A stretch of DNA of 64,000 nucleotides from assembly GCA_948470475.1 (NCBI GenBank), contig OX419347.1, positions 8,656,665 to 8,720,664 on the forward strand. Reading direction: 5' to 3'. Shown here in pieces: positions 26,701 through 37,410 of this stretch; positions within the stretch are counted from its first letter, which is position 1; each line of letters opens with the position of its first letter. This DNA comes from Galaxea fascicularis (Eukaryota > Cnidaria > Anthozoa > Scleractinia > Euphylliidae). The notes under the pieces are model-generated. The model worked only from the letters and a program-made list of their open reading frames with translations, was not told the DNA's origin and searched no databases. The translations under genes were made by a program, and so were the position numbers.

Positions 26701-29700
26701 ACATAATTTTCTTGTCACAGTGTATTCCGTGCGTGACACATGTCTCGCAAGTGTGAATCGTGTGTTGCAGTGGACTAAATGCTGCTACCGCCTCACAGGA
26801 AAACCAAATATGTCATTTTTGGATCCACAAAATGATTAAAAGGGTTAGATGCTTGGATTTGGGACGATTAACAGCACGAAGTATTGGCATTTCAACGATT
26901 AACAACGGTTAACAGTGGTTTTACTCTAAAGAGAAGTGATGGTCTATTGTCTTGTTTAGCATCTGTTGTTAACCGTTAAAATTGTCTGTTAATCGTTGTT
27001 TTATCGATTCATGTCGTGTCTTTTGCTAAGTTAACCGTCATATACCGAATGGGATGCTTAGATATCTGCTAATATAGCCGCTTAATGAAACATGTGTTGC
27101 CGGGATTTGGAGCGGCTGCTCCCGCGGGATGTGACCATTTGCGATCGCACACTCATTAGTTACGTTTCACATTTATCGGTAATGTCTTTATTAAGACAAA
27201 TGACCTAACGCTTTACCCAGGATGAGGATCACATGCCAAAAGTGACAGAAATCTCGCTTTGCAAAATAGCCGTTTTTCTCGTATACCACGCGTAATTTGC
27301 TGAAATTTTATAAACTTGGCGATCTACTTTTAGGATCATTATATGTATTTCCACGAAATAAAAATATTAAACCAACACAGCTCTATTTTATAACAGCCCC
27401 AGATGGGTGACTAAAATCAGCTCCTTAGTCCTTTGAACTCGTGCGCTACAAAGGAAATTCCGAAAATATCTCGTACATAATCTTGGACAAAACTGTTGAG
27501 AAAATTAAGCTCCAAAGCCTCTTTTTGTGAGAACACTAACAACCGAGTTTCACTACCCCTCCCCCCCCCCCCCAATTCAATGTTGTTTGTGGTTCCTAAA
27601 CGTTTCCCTAAGAATTGCAGCTTCCTAAATTCAACATTGAATAGGGGGAGGGGGAGGGGGAAGTGACTAGTAATACTATCGAGCCAGAGGTTTTCGTGAA
27701 CGATTTTTGGACGCAAAGAGGCCAGTTTTCTCAAGTAGTTTTGTCCAAGATTGTAGAAAATTCCGAAAAGATCTCGTACACTGTATAACAGTGAAGTTGT
27801 GAAAAACGTGCGACGCACGCAGTCCAGTAAGCTGCTTTTTCCATTGATGATTGGAACATGTGGTCCTTAAAAACTCCAATTGGTTAGACGAGAAGTTATG
27901 TCTTATTTAGAGAAATTATGCGTATTTTCTGAGACTCCTAGAAAGCATTTGCTTTGATGGTTCTCTGCTTTTAAGTAACAATGGAGAGTAGCATCATTAA
28001 TACGGGCTAAACTGACGCACAAAGGCAGTTGAACATTGCATTTTCAGCACTCGGTAAGGGAATGGAAGCTGTGAAGGTGGTGGAAAAGTGTACTTAACAG
28101 TGGCTTCCGATCACACTATTGACGTAGAAACTGATTTTGAACATGCCCAATAGCAAAAATATACAACTTTCTTGGCTTGCGAAAGGTATCGAGACGATCG
28201 ATGACGCTATGTTCGTCACCATTTCACCAAAGTAAAAGCTACAAATTGTTTCAGTAGTTAGGTGTAAAATCCACATTTGTTAGCGCCAAACAGGTCACAG
28301 CAAAGCGATGTTTTTCGCACGAACACCGAAGGACGTAGAAGTCACGTAATTACATAATTTTCTTGTCACAGTGTATTCCGTGCGTGACACATGTCTCGCA
28401 AGTGTGAATCGTGTGTTGCAGTGGACTAAATGCTGCTACCGCCTCACAGGAAAACCAAATATGTCATTTTTGGATCCACAAAATGATTAAAAGGGTTAGA
28501 TGCTTGGATTTGGGACGATTAACAGCACGAAGTATTGGCATTTCAACGATTAACAACGGTTAACAGTGGTTTTACTCTAAAGAGAAGTGATGGTCTATTG
28601 TCTTGTTTAGCATCTGTTGTTAACCGTTAAAATTGTCTGTTAATCGTTGTTTTATCGATTCATGTCGTGTCTTTTGCTAAGTTAACCGTCATATACCGAA
28701 TGGGATGCTTAGATATCTGCTAATATAGCCGCTTAATGAAACATGTGTTGCCGGGATTTGGAGCGGCTGCTCCCGCGGGATGTGACCATTTGCGATCGCA
28801 CACTCATTAGTTACGTTTCACATTTATCGGTAATGTCTTTATTAAGACAAATGACCTAACGCTTTACCCAGGATGAGGATCACATGCCAAAAGTGACAGA
28901 AATCTCGCTTTGCAAAATAGCCGTTTTTCTCGTATACCACGCGTAATTTGCTGAAATTTTATAAACTTGGCGATCTACTTTTAGGATCATTATATGTATT
29001 TCCACGAAATAAAAATATTAAACCAACACAGCTCTATTTTATAACAGCCCCAGATGGGTGACTAAAATCAGCTCCTTAGTCCTTTGAACTCGTGCGCTAC
29101 AAAGGAAATTCCGAAAATATCTCGTACATAATCTTGGACAAAACTGTTGAGAAAATTAAGCTCCAAAGCCTCTTTTTGTGAGAACACTAACAACCGAGTT
29201 TCACTACCCCTCCCCCCCCCCCCCAATTCAATGTTGTTTGTGGTTCCTAAACGTTTCCCTAAGAATTGCAGCTTCCTAAATTCAACATTGAATAGGGGGA
29301 GGGGGAGGGGGAAGTGACTAGTAATACTATCGAGCCAGAGGTTTTCGTGAACGATTTTTGGACGCAAAGAGGCCAGTTTTCTCAAGTAGTTTTGTCCAAG
29401 ATTGTAGAAAATTCCGAAAAGATCTCGTACACTGTATAACAGTGAAGTTGTGAAAAACGTGCGACGCACGCAGTCCAGTAAGCTGCTTTTTCCATTGATG
29501 ATTGGAACATGTGGTCCTTAAAAACTCCAATTGGTTAGACGAGAAGTTATGTCTTATTTAGAGAAATTATGCGTATTTTCTGAGACTCCTAGAAAGCATT
29601 TGCTTTGATGGTTCTCTGCTTTTAAGTAACAATGGAGAGTAGCATCATTAATACGGGCTAAACTGACGCACAAAGGCAGTTGAACATTGCATTTTCAGCA

Positions 29701-32700
29701 CTCGGTAAGGGAATGGAAGCTGTGAAGGTGGTGGAAAAGTGTACTTAACAGTGGCTTCCGATCACACTATTGACGTAGAAACTGATTTTGAACATGCCCA
29801 ATAGCAAAAATATACAACTTTCTTGGCTTGCGAAAGGTATCGAGACGATCGATGACGCTATGTTCGTCACCATTTCACCAAAGTAAAAGCTACAAATTGT
29901 TTCAGTAGTTAGGTGTAAAATCCACATTTGTTAGCGCCAAACAGGTCACAGCAAAGCGATGTTTTTCGCACGAACACCGAAGGACGTAGAAGTCACGTAA
30001 TTACATAATTTTCTTGTCACAGTGTATTCCGTGCGTGACACATGTCTCGCAAGTGTGAATCGTGTGTTGCAGTGGACTATTAAAATGCTGCTACCGCCTC
30101 ACAGGAAAACCAAATATGTCATTTTTGGATCCACAAAATGATTAAAAGGGTTAGATGCTTGGATTTGGGACGATTAACAGCACGAAGTATTGGCATTTCA
30201 ACGATTAACAACGGTTAACAGTGGTTTTACTCTAAAGAGAAGTGATGGTCTATTGTCTTGTTTAGCATCTGTTGTTAACCGTTAAAATTGTCTGTTAATC
30301 GTTGTTTTATCGATTCATGTCGTGTCTTTTGCTAAGTTAACCGTCATATACCGAATGGGATGCTTAGATATCTGCTAATATAGCCGCTTAATGAAACATG
30401 TGTTGCCGGGATTTGGAGCGGCTGCTCCCGCGGGATGTGACCATTTGCGATCGCACACTCATTAGTTACGTTTCACATTTATCGGTAATGTCTTTATTAA
30501 GACAAATGACCTAACGCTTTACCCAGGATGAGGATCACATGCCAAAAGTGACAGAAATCTCGCTTTGCAAAATAGCCGTTTTTCTCGTATACCACGCGTA
30601 ATTTGCTGAAATTTTATAAACTTGGCGATCTACTTTTAGGATCATTATATGTATTTCCACGAAATAAAAATATTAAACCAACACAGCTCTATTTTATAAC
30701 AGCCCCAGATGGGTGACTAAAATCAGCTCCTTAGTCCTTTGAACTCGTGCGCTACAAAGGAAATTCCGAAAATATCTCGTACATAATCTTGGACAAAACT
30801 GTTGAGAAAATTAAGCTCCAAAGCCTCTTTTTGTGAGAACACTAACAACCGAGTTTCACTACCCCTCCCCCCCCCCCCCCAATTCAATGTTGTTTGTGGT
30901 TCCTAAACGTTTCCCTAAGAATTGCAGCTTCCTAAATTCAACATTGAATAGGGGGAGGGGGAGGGGGAAGTGACTAGTAATACTATCGAGCCAGAGGTTT
31001 TCGTGAACGATTTTTGGACGCAAAGAGGCCAGTTTTCTCAAGTAGTTTTGTCCAAGATTGTAGAAAATTCCGAAAAGATCTCGTACACTGTATAACAGTG
31101 AAGTTGTGAAAAACGTGCGACGCACGCAGTCCAGTAAGCTGCTTTTTCCATTGATGATTGGAACATGTGGTCCTTAAAAACTCCAATTGGTTAGACGAGA
31201 AGTTATGTCTTATTTAGAGAAATTATGCGTATTTTCTGAGACTCCTAGAAAGCATTTGCTTTGATGGTTCTCTGCTTTTAAGTAACAATGGAGAGTAGCA
31301 TCATTAATACGGGCTAAACTGACGCACAAAGGCAGTTGAACATTGCATTTTCAGCACTCGGTAAGGGAATGGAAGCTGTGAAGGTGGTGGAAAAGTGTAC
31401 TTAACAGTGGCTTCCGATCACACTATTGACGTAGAAACTGATTTTGAACATGCCCAATAGCAAAAATATACAACTTTCTTGGCTTGCGAAAGGTATCGAG
31501 ACGATCGATGACGCTATGTTCGTCACCATTTCACCAAAGTAAAAGCTACAAATTGTTTCAGTAGTTAGGTGTAAAATCCACATTTGTTAGCGCCAAACAG
31601 GTCACAGCAAAGCGATGTTTTTCGCACGAACACCGAAGGACGTAGAAGTCACGTAATTACATAATTTTCTTGTCACAGTGTATTCCGTGCGTGACACATG
31701 TCTCGCAAGTGTGAATCGTGTGTTGCAGTGGACTATTAAAATGCTGCTACCGCCTCACAGGAAAACCAAATATGTCATTTTTGGATCCACAAAATGATTA
31801 AAAGGGTTAGATGCTTGGATTTGGGACGATTAACAGCACGAAGTATTGGCATTTCAACGATTAACAACGGTTAACAGTGGTTTTACTCTAAAGAGAAGTG
31901 ATGGTCTATTGTCTTGTTTAGCATCTGTTGTTAACCGTTAAAATTGTCTGTTAATCGTTGTTTTATCGATTCATGTCGTGTCTTTTGCTAAGTTAACCGT
32001 CATATACCGAATGGGATGCTTAGATATCTGCTAATATAGCCGCTTAATGAAACATGTGTTGCCGGGATTTGGAGCGGCTGCTCCCGCGGGATGTGACCAT
32101 TTGCGATCGCACACTCATTAGTTACGTTTCACATTTATCGGTAATGTCTTTATTAAGACAAATGACCTAACGCTTTACCCAGGATGAGGATCACATGCCA
32201 AAAGTGACAGAAATCTCGCTTTGCAAAATAGCCGTTTTTCTCGTATACCACGCGTAATTTGCTGAAATTTTATAAACTTGGCGATCTACTTTTAGGATCA
32301 TTATATGTATTTCCACGAAATAAAAATATTAAACCAACACAGCTCTATTTTATAACAGCCCCAGATGGGTGACTAAAATCAGCTCCTTAGTCCTTTGAAC
32401 TCGTGCGCTACAAAGGAAATTCCGAAAATATCTCGTACATAATCTTGGACAAAACTGTTGAGAAAATTAAGCTCCAAAGCCTCTTTTTGTGAGAACACTA
32501 ACAACCGAGTTTCACTACCCCCCCCCCCCCCCCAATTCAATGTTGTTTGTGGTTCCTAAACGTTTCCCTAAGAATTGCAGCTTCCTAAATTCAACATTGA
32601 ATAGGGGGAGGGGGAGGGGGAAGTGACTGTATCGTTCACGAAAACCTCTGGCTCGATAGTATTAAATACTATCGAGCCAGAGGTTTTCGTGAACGATTTT

Positions 32701-32749
32701 TGGACGCAAAGAGGCCAGTTTTCTCAAGTAGTTTTGTCCAAGATTGTAG
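20731..32749 (+). repeat. 1.65-kb macrosatellite array, right block (rest of copy 12 to truncated copy 19)
   Basis: The array resumes at the 9-bp duplicated target cttttagga (20731-20739) after the inserted transposon. Further copies begin at 21931, 23582, 25233, 26881, 28532, 30187 and 31843. Copies 17 and 18 carry a 4-bp ttaa insertion (near 30079 and 31735) that is otherwise seen only in copy 5 (near 8143). Copy 19 is partial: it contains an extra inverted duplication at 32631-32697 and stops at 32749, directly followed by unrelated sequence that looks coding. The 32749 edge coincides with the outer end of the inverted-repeat module inside each unit. Confidence 0.97.
32631..32697. repeat. 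perfect 33-bp-arm palindrome in the terminal satellite copy
   Basis: The left arm, 32631-32663 (starting atcgttcacgaaaacc), is the exact inverse of 32665-32697 (ending ggttttcgtgaacgat) with one base between. Other copies have only the right arm, preceded by gtgactagt, so about 37 bp of inverted duplication was added in this copy alone, 52 bp from the end of the array. Confidence 0.95.
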
Positions 32750-34027
32750 TGAGAGTAATCCACGTTATAATACTCCTGTGAAAGAGACTTTGAAAAGGAC
32801 GGCGTCGCATACTCCTGAGGTGACGAGACCAGCTCAGTTTCCATCTCTCAGAAGAACTAAATCAGCCAGCCTTTCACTAGGGGATGATGCCCGATTCAGT
32901 GCCGATTTTAGTGTAAGCAGCGACCAGTCACTGAGTTCAGAAGCTGGTACCCCAACAAAGAAACTACATATTGCGATCCCATTGGACAACCTTGGTGAGT
33001 TTAAGCACAACAACGTAGTTGACTCTGTGGGACGTAAAAGAACCACTGGGGACGTAATGAACCCTGGCTGTGACCACTCCTAGTGCTGACCTAGAGGGCC
33101 ATGTGTTAGAAAACTCTCATTGGGTTAACATGTCTATACCCTCTTTAAAACAAAGATATCGTATCGTGTCGTAGTTAAGATTGTAATAGACTACGCTGTG
33201 AAATAGAGAAGCACTTGTAACAACGTAATTTGTAAATTTTTTACGGCCTTCTATTGGATGATGGCATTAAGGTTTGATTTATTCCAAATTTAATCTTTAC
33301 ATGCACCTTTTTAAGAAAAAATTGTCTGTAATATAGACAGATCTGGCTTTCGGCGCAGTTTGAGATCAGTTGTTGCTAGGTTAACCTTTAACTCCCAGAA
33401 GTGATTGGCATGTAACTTCTCCTATAATATCAACACATTGTCCAGGAGACAGGTGGTGAGAATAAATAAATTTTATCAGCCAGAGGGTGTTGTCTTGATT
33501 TAACGTCAAATTCTCTTAACTTATGTACAAGGATCTTGGGAGTTAAAGGTTAAGGATTATCAATCACTACAGTGGTGTCCTCAGAATTCAGCGGTAAGAC
33601 ATCAAAATTTCAGAAAGGTAAAGGGGTACTGCAACAATTCTTGTTATAAACCTGTGTACATGGACGGAAAAGAATCCAGTATTATTTTATGGCGATTTTG
33701 GTTTCAGATCCAAATTACGCGAAAGTACCCCTTTAAGAACTGCACGGTCCTTCAACTCCCGAGCACCAGGAGAAGTGGAAACTCGGGCACTCGTGTGTTT
33801 TTTCGAAGGGCCACACTTTGAGTGAACACATAAAATTCTACCGCAGACATAACCTGACGGAAGTTTCTAATTGTCTTCCAGGTGCGCAAATCGTGGGCCC
33901 ACAGAGGGGTTCAATCAGAGGATTTGTTGGATATATGGAAACAACTGTTGAGAACTTTGACTTACTGATTGACTTGGAAAAGATAAGGTCGATGTCTTCA
34001 CCCGAGAGGTCATTCCATAACGTTTAA
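32750..34027 (+). CDS. 3' part of an unrecognised gene, last two exons, abutting the satellite
   Basis: Exon 32750-32994 encodes a Ser/Thr/Arg-rich stretch (for example RRTKSASLSLGDD) ending IPLDNL and a donor g|gtgagt. Exon 33882-34027 follows an ttgtcttccag acceptor. The phases agree (one base left over, two supplied, giving Gly) and the joined frame reads GAQIVGPQRGSIRGFVGYM on to SPERSFHNV and a stop at 34025. The RRTKSAS-type motifs look like basic phosphorylation sites, which suggests a cytoplasmic regulatory or scaffold protein; I do not recognise the family. The 5' side is the satellite, whose last bases gattgtag supply an AG directly before the exon. Upstream exons are either beyond the array or lost, so this may be a broken gene. 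An AATAAA lies at 34256. Confidence 0.6.
33023..33110 (+). repeat. SINE 3'-body fragment
   Basis: The stretch from gggacgtaaaag through aaccctggctgtgaccactc and ctagtgctgacct matches 37204-37270 in the full tRNA-derived SINE further right, with scattered differences. It lies in the intron just after the donor at 32995. No tRNA head is present, so this is a truncated or old copy. Confidence 0.7.
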
Positions 34028-34255
34028 ATACATTATTTCAGCAGAAGAATTTGAAATTATGGAATGCTACCAGGATTGAAAGAGCTCCAGCGTTCAACCA
34101 CGGAAAAGCACACTGCTTCTTCCTCTTCTCCGGAATTCTGTGCGCTCCCCAAGTTTCTCTCTCACAGAATTCAAGATGGGGACCCTACTCGAAAACACAT
34201 GCAGCTCGTAACGTAGCGTGATTTATATTTTATTTTTCACACCCATCTTGTGATG

Positions 34256-34261
34256 AATAAA
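34256..34261 (+). terminator. candidate polyadenylation signal for the 32750-34027 gene
   Basis: AATAAA, 229 bp after the stop codon at 34025-34027; a second AATAAA-like word follows near 34311. Confidence 0.4.
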
Positions 34262-34554
34262 TATAACGTTTTCACGTTTCTTTGCCATTCATAAATCACA
34301 GATGTGACGTAAATAAATCGAAAGTGAGCGATGTGTAAATTACAAATATGCGAGTTTCTTTAAACCTGGCTTATTCTTACCGAAACAATACAGACGTGGC
34401 GTTTGAGACTTCACAACCATGCGCTCATTATTGGCCGAATTCATACATGTACCAGAGGATAACAGATAGTACCTCGGGTGAGAAAGCTAAATACAAGTGG
34501 TGGAACAGAGAATTAACTCTGCAGTGTAAATTAAAGTGCTAAGAGAAACCCATG

Positions 34555-34698
34555 AAGAACCCACTGGGCGTTAGCCCTAGTAAAGGGTATCAGGGAACCA
34601 CACGAGGCAAAGAAAAAATTCTTATGACCTCGGTGGGAATCGAACCCACGACCTCTGGATTAGATCTACCGTTGCTCTGCCGACTAAGCTACGAGGTC
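34555..34698 (-). repeat. tRNA-derived SINE or tRNA pseudogene
   Basis: On the minus strand, 34698-34626 folds partly as a tRNA. It has a perfect 7-bp acceptor stem (gacctcg/cgaggtc), a perfect T stem around ttcgatt (gtggg/cccac) and a D arm with gctt/gagc. The anticodon arm (acggt/atcca) has two mismatches in five pairs and no usable anticodon, so a working tRNA is unlikely. Downstream sequence on the same strand reads gtggttccctgatacccttt and may be the SINE body; its end is not clear. Confidence 0.6.
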
Positions 34699-34932
34699 GG
34701 ACAGAGAAAATCGGGGAGAAAACTAAAGTCGGATACACCAGGAGAACATGAAGTGAAGGTACGAATTTCGCTTTATTTTCAGTTTTATTTCCGGCAACTC
34801 AGTCGGGCGAAAGTCTAAAAAATATGGCTTATGGGAGACTTACAATTCGATTCGATCGTCTTATTTTTGTTGCAATTTACTTTAATTTGTGATTTACAAA
34901 TTGCAATCCCCCAAGACGACAAAAAAGTGCAA

Positions 34933-34998
34933 CCTTGTTCCCAGGATCTCTCCTCTTCGCGTCAATTGTCGAGAAGAGAAAACGCCCTGGGAACAAGG
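34933..34998. mobile_element. tiny MITE with ccttgttcccagg ends
   Basis: ccttgttcccagg (34933-34945) and its exact inverse cctgggaacaagg (34986-34998) enclose about 40 bp of pyrimidine-rich then purine-rich sequence (ctcctcttcgc...gagaagagaa), itself partly self-complementary. Such snap-back repeats are common in anthozoan genomes as far as I recall. No target duplication is evident. Confidence 0.7.
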
Positions 34999-35309
34999 CC
35001 TACAAAAGTTAAGAGCGACAATAACAGGCCACGGATATGTCTCTGCCATAACCGGGCTGATCCTTTCTGACCAGTGCATGGCAGTGAGACGGAAGCCATT
35101 TTGAATTCAACTTCATCTCGAGGTGTCCCGCGGGCAACGGGAAATGTGAATTTTAAACTCGTCCTGCCACAGGCATTTCGCATAAATACGGCCCAATGGA
35201 AAAGCAGCTTTAATCAAGATATTAAAAAAATGAGTGACGAAAGATATACAGAAGAGGAGGAACTTGTTTTGGATAATTTTGTCTTGGATAAACGGACGCT
35301 CTAGAAGAG

Positions 35310-36058
35310 GGCTGTGTGTTACAAGAGGTCTGTAACACTTAAACTTGACGCGGTATAAAGTGTAACGCAAGGGTATCCTGACAAATAAATAAAACCACAT
35401 ACCCACGATCGCTCGAGTGTATTAATAATACATTTTCTGATTTCAGTGGTTATGAGCCACTTTGATCAGTTACAGTTTACATTTGGCACTGTATAAAACC
35501 GACACCCAACTCTCAGTGGGGGTAGACGCTGTCCAAAATGCAGTATGGATAAATATTGTTACCTATGATCTGGAGTTACCATCCCTGGAGCACGCTCACC
35601 GTTGACTCTGGGTGACTCAAATCCAGTATCTTACTCAGGAAGTTCCGAGAGAAAGTAAAATCATACTCTGTCACTGCGAAAGCCTTAGTAGCACTGATTT
35701 CCATTATATATCCCACTTCGTAAAATTTACAATTTACGCTTACCGATGTGCTAGTACGAAAAGCTCAGTTATGTTTGACTCCTAGTTGTGCTACCAATAC
35801 GAGTCACCTACATAGCTTTCGATTTTCTGGACTTAACTGACCTCTTGGCTGCTCGGTCAAAATGGCTGGGGTTAATCTGTCCACGTTGCTTCCTCAAAAT
35901 CAAATCGGGACGGGGGGGGGGGGCAGTGAAACAGTTATGACTTGAGGACCACTCAAGTGATTACGGCTAAATGTCACATCGCTGCCAGGCCAGGTAGTTG
36001 CAGACATAAAGAGCCATAACAACGTTCATTGGCAGCTGACCTCCAATTTTATCAAGCC
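35310..36058. other. gene-free stretch
   Basis: No convincing exon or RNA gene is seen here. There is an 11-base G-run near 35912. The region separates the 3' ends of the two convergent genes (32750-34027 plus, 36222-36798 minus). Confidence 0.5.
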
Positions 36059-36064
36059 TTTATT
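36059..36064 (-). terminator. candidate polyadenylation signal for the CAP-Gly gene
   Basis: TTTATT on the + strand is AATAAA on the minus strand, about 160 bp past the stop codon at 36222-36224. Confidence 0.4.
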
Positions 36065-36221
36065 GAAATACTTTTATCAAGGAATCTTGTGACAATTCTG
36101 ATAGAGAGCAATCTATAGTGACTGAAAGTATATCTTTCTTTTGAGCGACTATTGAGTAGTCCTGATATTATGGAAATGGTTCTCGCTATATGTTCAATGT
36201 CAGTGTTTGACGCAGCGAGAT

Positions 36222-36798
36222 TTAATGCTTAACAGCTTTGCAATCCTTCAGTCTGAAGAAGTATCCCCGCTTCCGAGCGCTGTTGAAGTAGCGCATGCCT
36301 CGGTATGTTCCGTCTGTTCCCAGTTTGTTATCAGCCAACAGCTCCACTCCGGCTATGAGATGAGCATCATCAACTGGCAGCTGTGGCAAGTGCCCCACCC
36401 ATCTCAGGCTTCCTGTGATCAAACTCTTTTTGCCTGCTAAGCGGCATGCAACGCTCGAGCCAATAAGCTTTAAGAATCGTTTATCAGCGGAAGGTTGTTT
36501 GGCCGGAGCGACTTTCTTAGCTGCTTGGGATTTCTTCTTTTGGATAGCGCCTCGTGGTTTCAATTTTAGAGCTGGTGCAGTTTTAAGTTTGTGACTCAGC
36601 TCCTTTGCCTTCGGTTTAACTGGTACGTGAGCAGGAGAAGGCTTGGAGACTACTTCTCGCTTATCGTGTGAGGAGTTTCCTTCACCACTTCCTCCTTCTC
36701 CTTCACCAGACATTTCGCCAGCTTTGATTCCTGCAGATGATCCACCATCACGTGAATTTTCCTCCTCAAGCAATTGGTCCTCTAGAGAAATCCTGGCC
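36222..36798 (-). CDS. terminal exon encoding a CAP-Gly-like domain protein (partial)
   Basis: On the minus strand a pyrimidine-rich acceptor (ttactttcttctccacaag) precedes an open exon of 191 codons ending DCKAVKH and a stop. The first ~110 residues are low-complexity: acidic (EDQLLEEEN, GEGEGGSGEGN), then Lys/Pro/Ala-rich. The last ~75 residues fit a CAP-Gly fold: GSLRWVG, then an insert, then AGVELLADNKLGTDGTYRG, RYF and GYFFRL. In the family this fold binds C-terminal EEY/F or tubulin tails through GKNDG; here that motif is the variant LGTDG, so binding may be altered. Upstream exons were not found. The phase (two bases needed) does not match the carboxypeptidase A exon that lies upstream on the same strand, so it is probably a separate gene. 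Confidence 0.6.
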
Positions 36799-36833
36799 CT
36801 TGTGGAGAAGAAAGTAAAAAACAAGCAATTATG

Positions 36834-36986
36834 ATGACAGTGACAGTGACAGGCAATGACAACGACAATGACAGTGACAGTGATAGGGACAGTGACAGTG
36901 ACAGTGACAGTGATAATGACAATGACAATGATAATGACAGTGACAATGACAGTGACAGTCACAGTGATAGTCACAATGACAGTGAA
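36834..36986. repeat. (acagtg/acaatg)n microsatellite
   Basis: About 150 bp of imperfect gacagtgacagtgacaatgac repeats, directly abutting the tRNA-derived SINE at 36987. It lies just upstream, on the minus strand, of the CAP-Gly exon acceptor, hence probably within an intron. Confidence 0.9.
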
Positions 36987-37410
36987 CCGCCGACCGGTTG
37001 GTTCAGTTGGTAGAGCGCTGGACTACTGTGCGGAAGGTCCTAGGTTCAAAGCCCCGGCCGGACCAACACTCAGGATCTTTAAACAACTGAGGAGAAAGTG
37101 CTTCCTTTGCAATGACATCTGCAAATGGTTAGACTTTCTATTCTTCTCAGATAAGGACGATAAACCGGAGGTCCCATCTCACAACAATCCACAATTAATT
37201 CTGTGAGACGTTAAAGTACCACTAGGGACTTAACGAACCCTGGCTGTGACCACCCCTAGTGCTGACCTTGGGGCATCTATGACATCTGTAAATGATTGTA
37301 AACTGCACTGTGCAGCCTGGCAAAAATGTCCCCAGAAGTTATTGTAAATTAGTCTTGAAAAACCCGTTGGAGAAGGCTAATTGTATTGTATTGTATTGTA
37401 TTGTATTGTA
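36987..37410 (+). mobile_element. tRNA-derived SINE with (tattg)n tail
   Basis: A tRNA-like head with box A (ggttcagttggtagagcg, around 37000) and box B (ggttcaaagcc, 37043-37053) gives an RNA polymerase III promoter. The body follows (aaccctggctgtgaccaccc around 37235), and the element ends in six tattg units (37381-37410), a typical SINE 3' tail. A body fragment of the same family is at 33023-33110. Confidence 0.85.

Noticed and set aside
1..32749. CRISPR array
   Set aside because: The unit is 1.65 kb with no short repeat/spacer alternation, and the DNA is clearly eukaryotic.
34626..34698. Functional tRNA gene on the minus strand
   Set aside because: Acceptor and T stems are perfect, but the anticodon stem has mismatches and the loop gives no valid anticodon; more likely a SINE head or pseudogene.
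36831..37206. Open frames of Asp/Ser or Thr/Val repeats across the microsatellite
   Set aside because: Artefacts of the (acagtg)n repeat; they run into a SINE.
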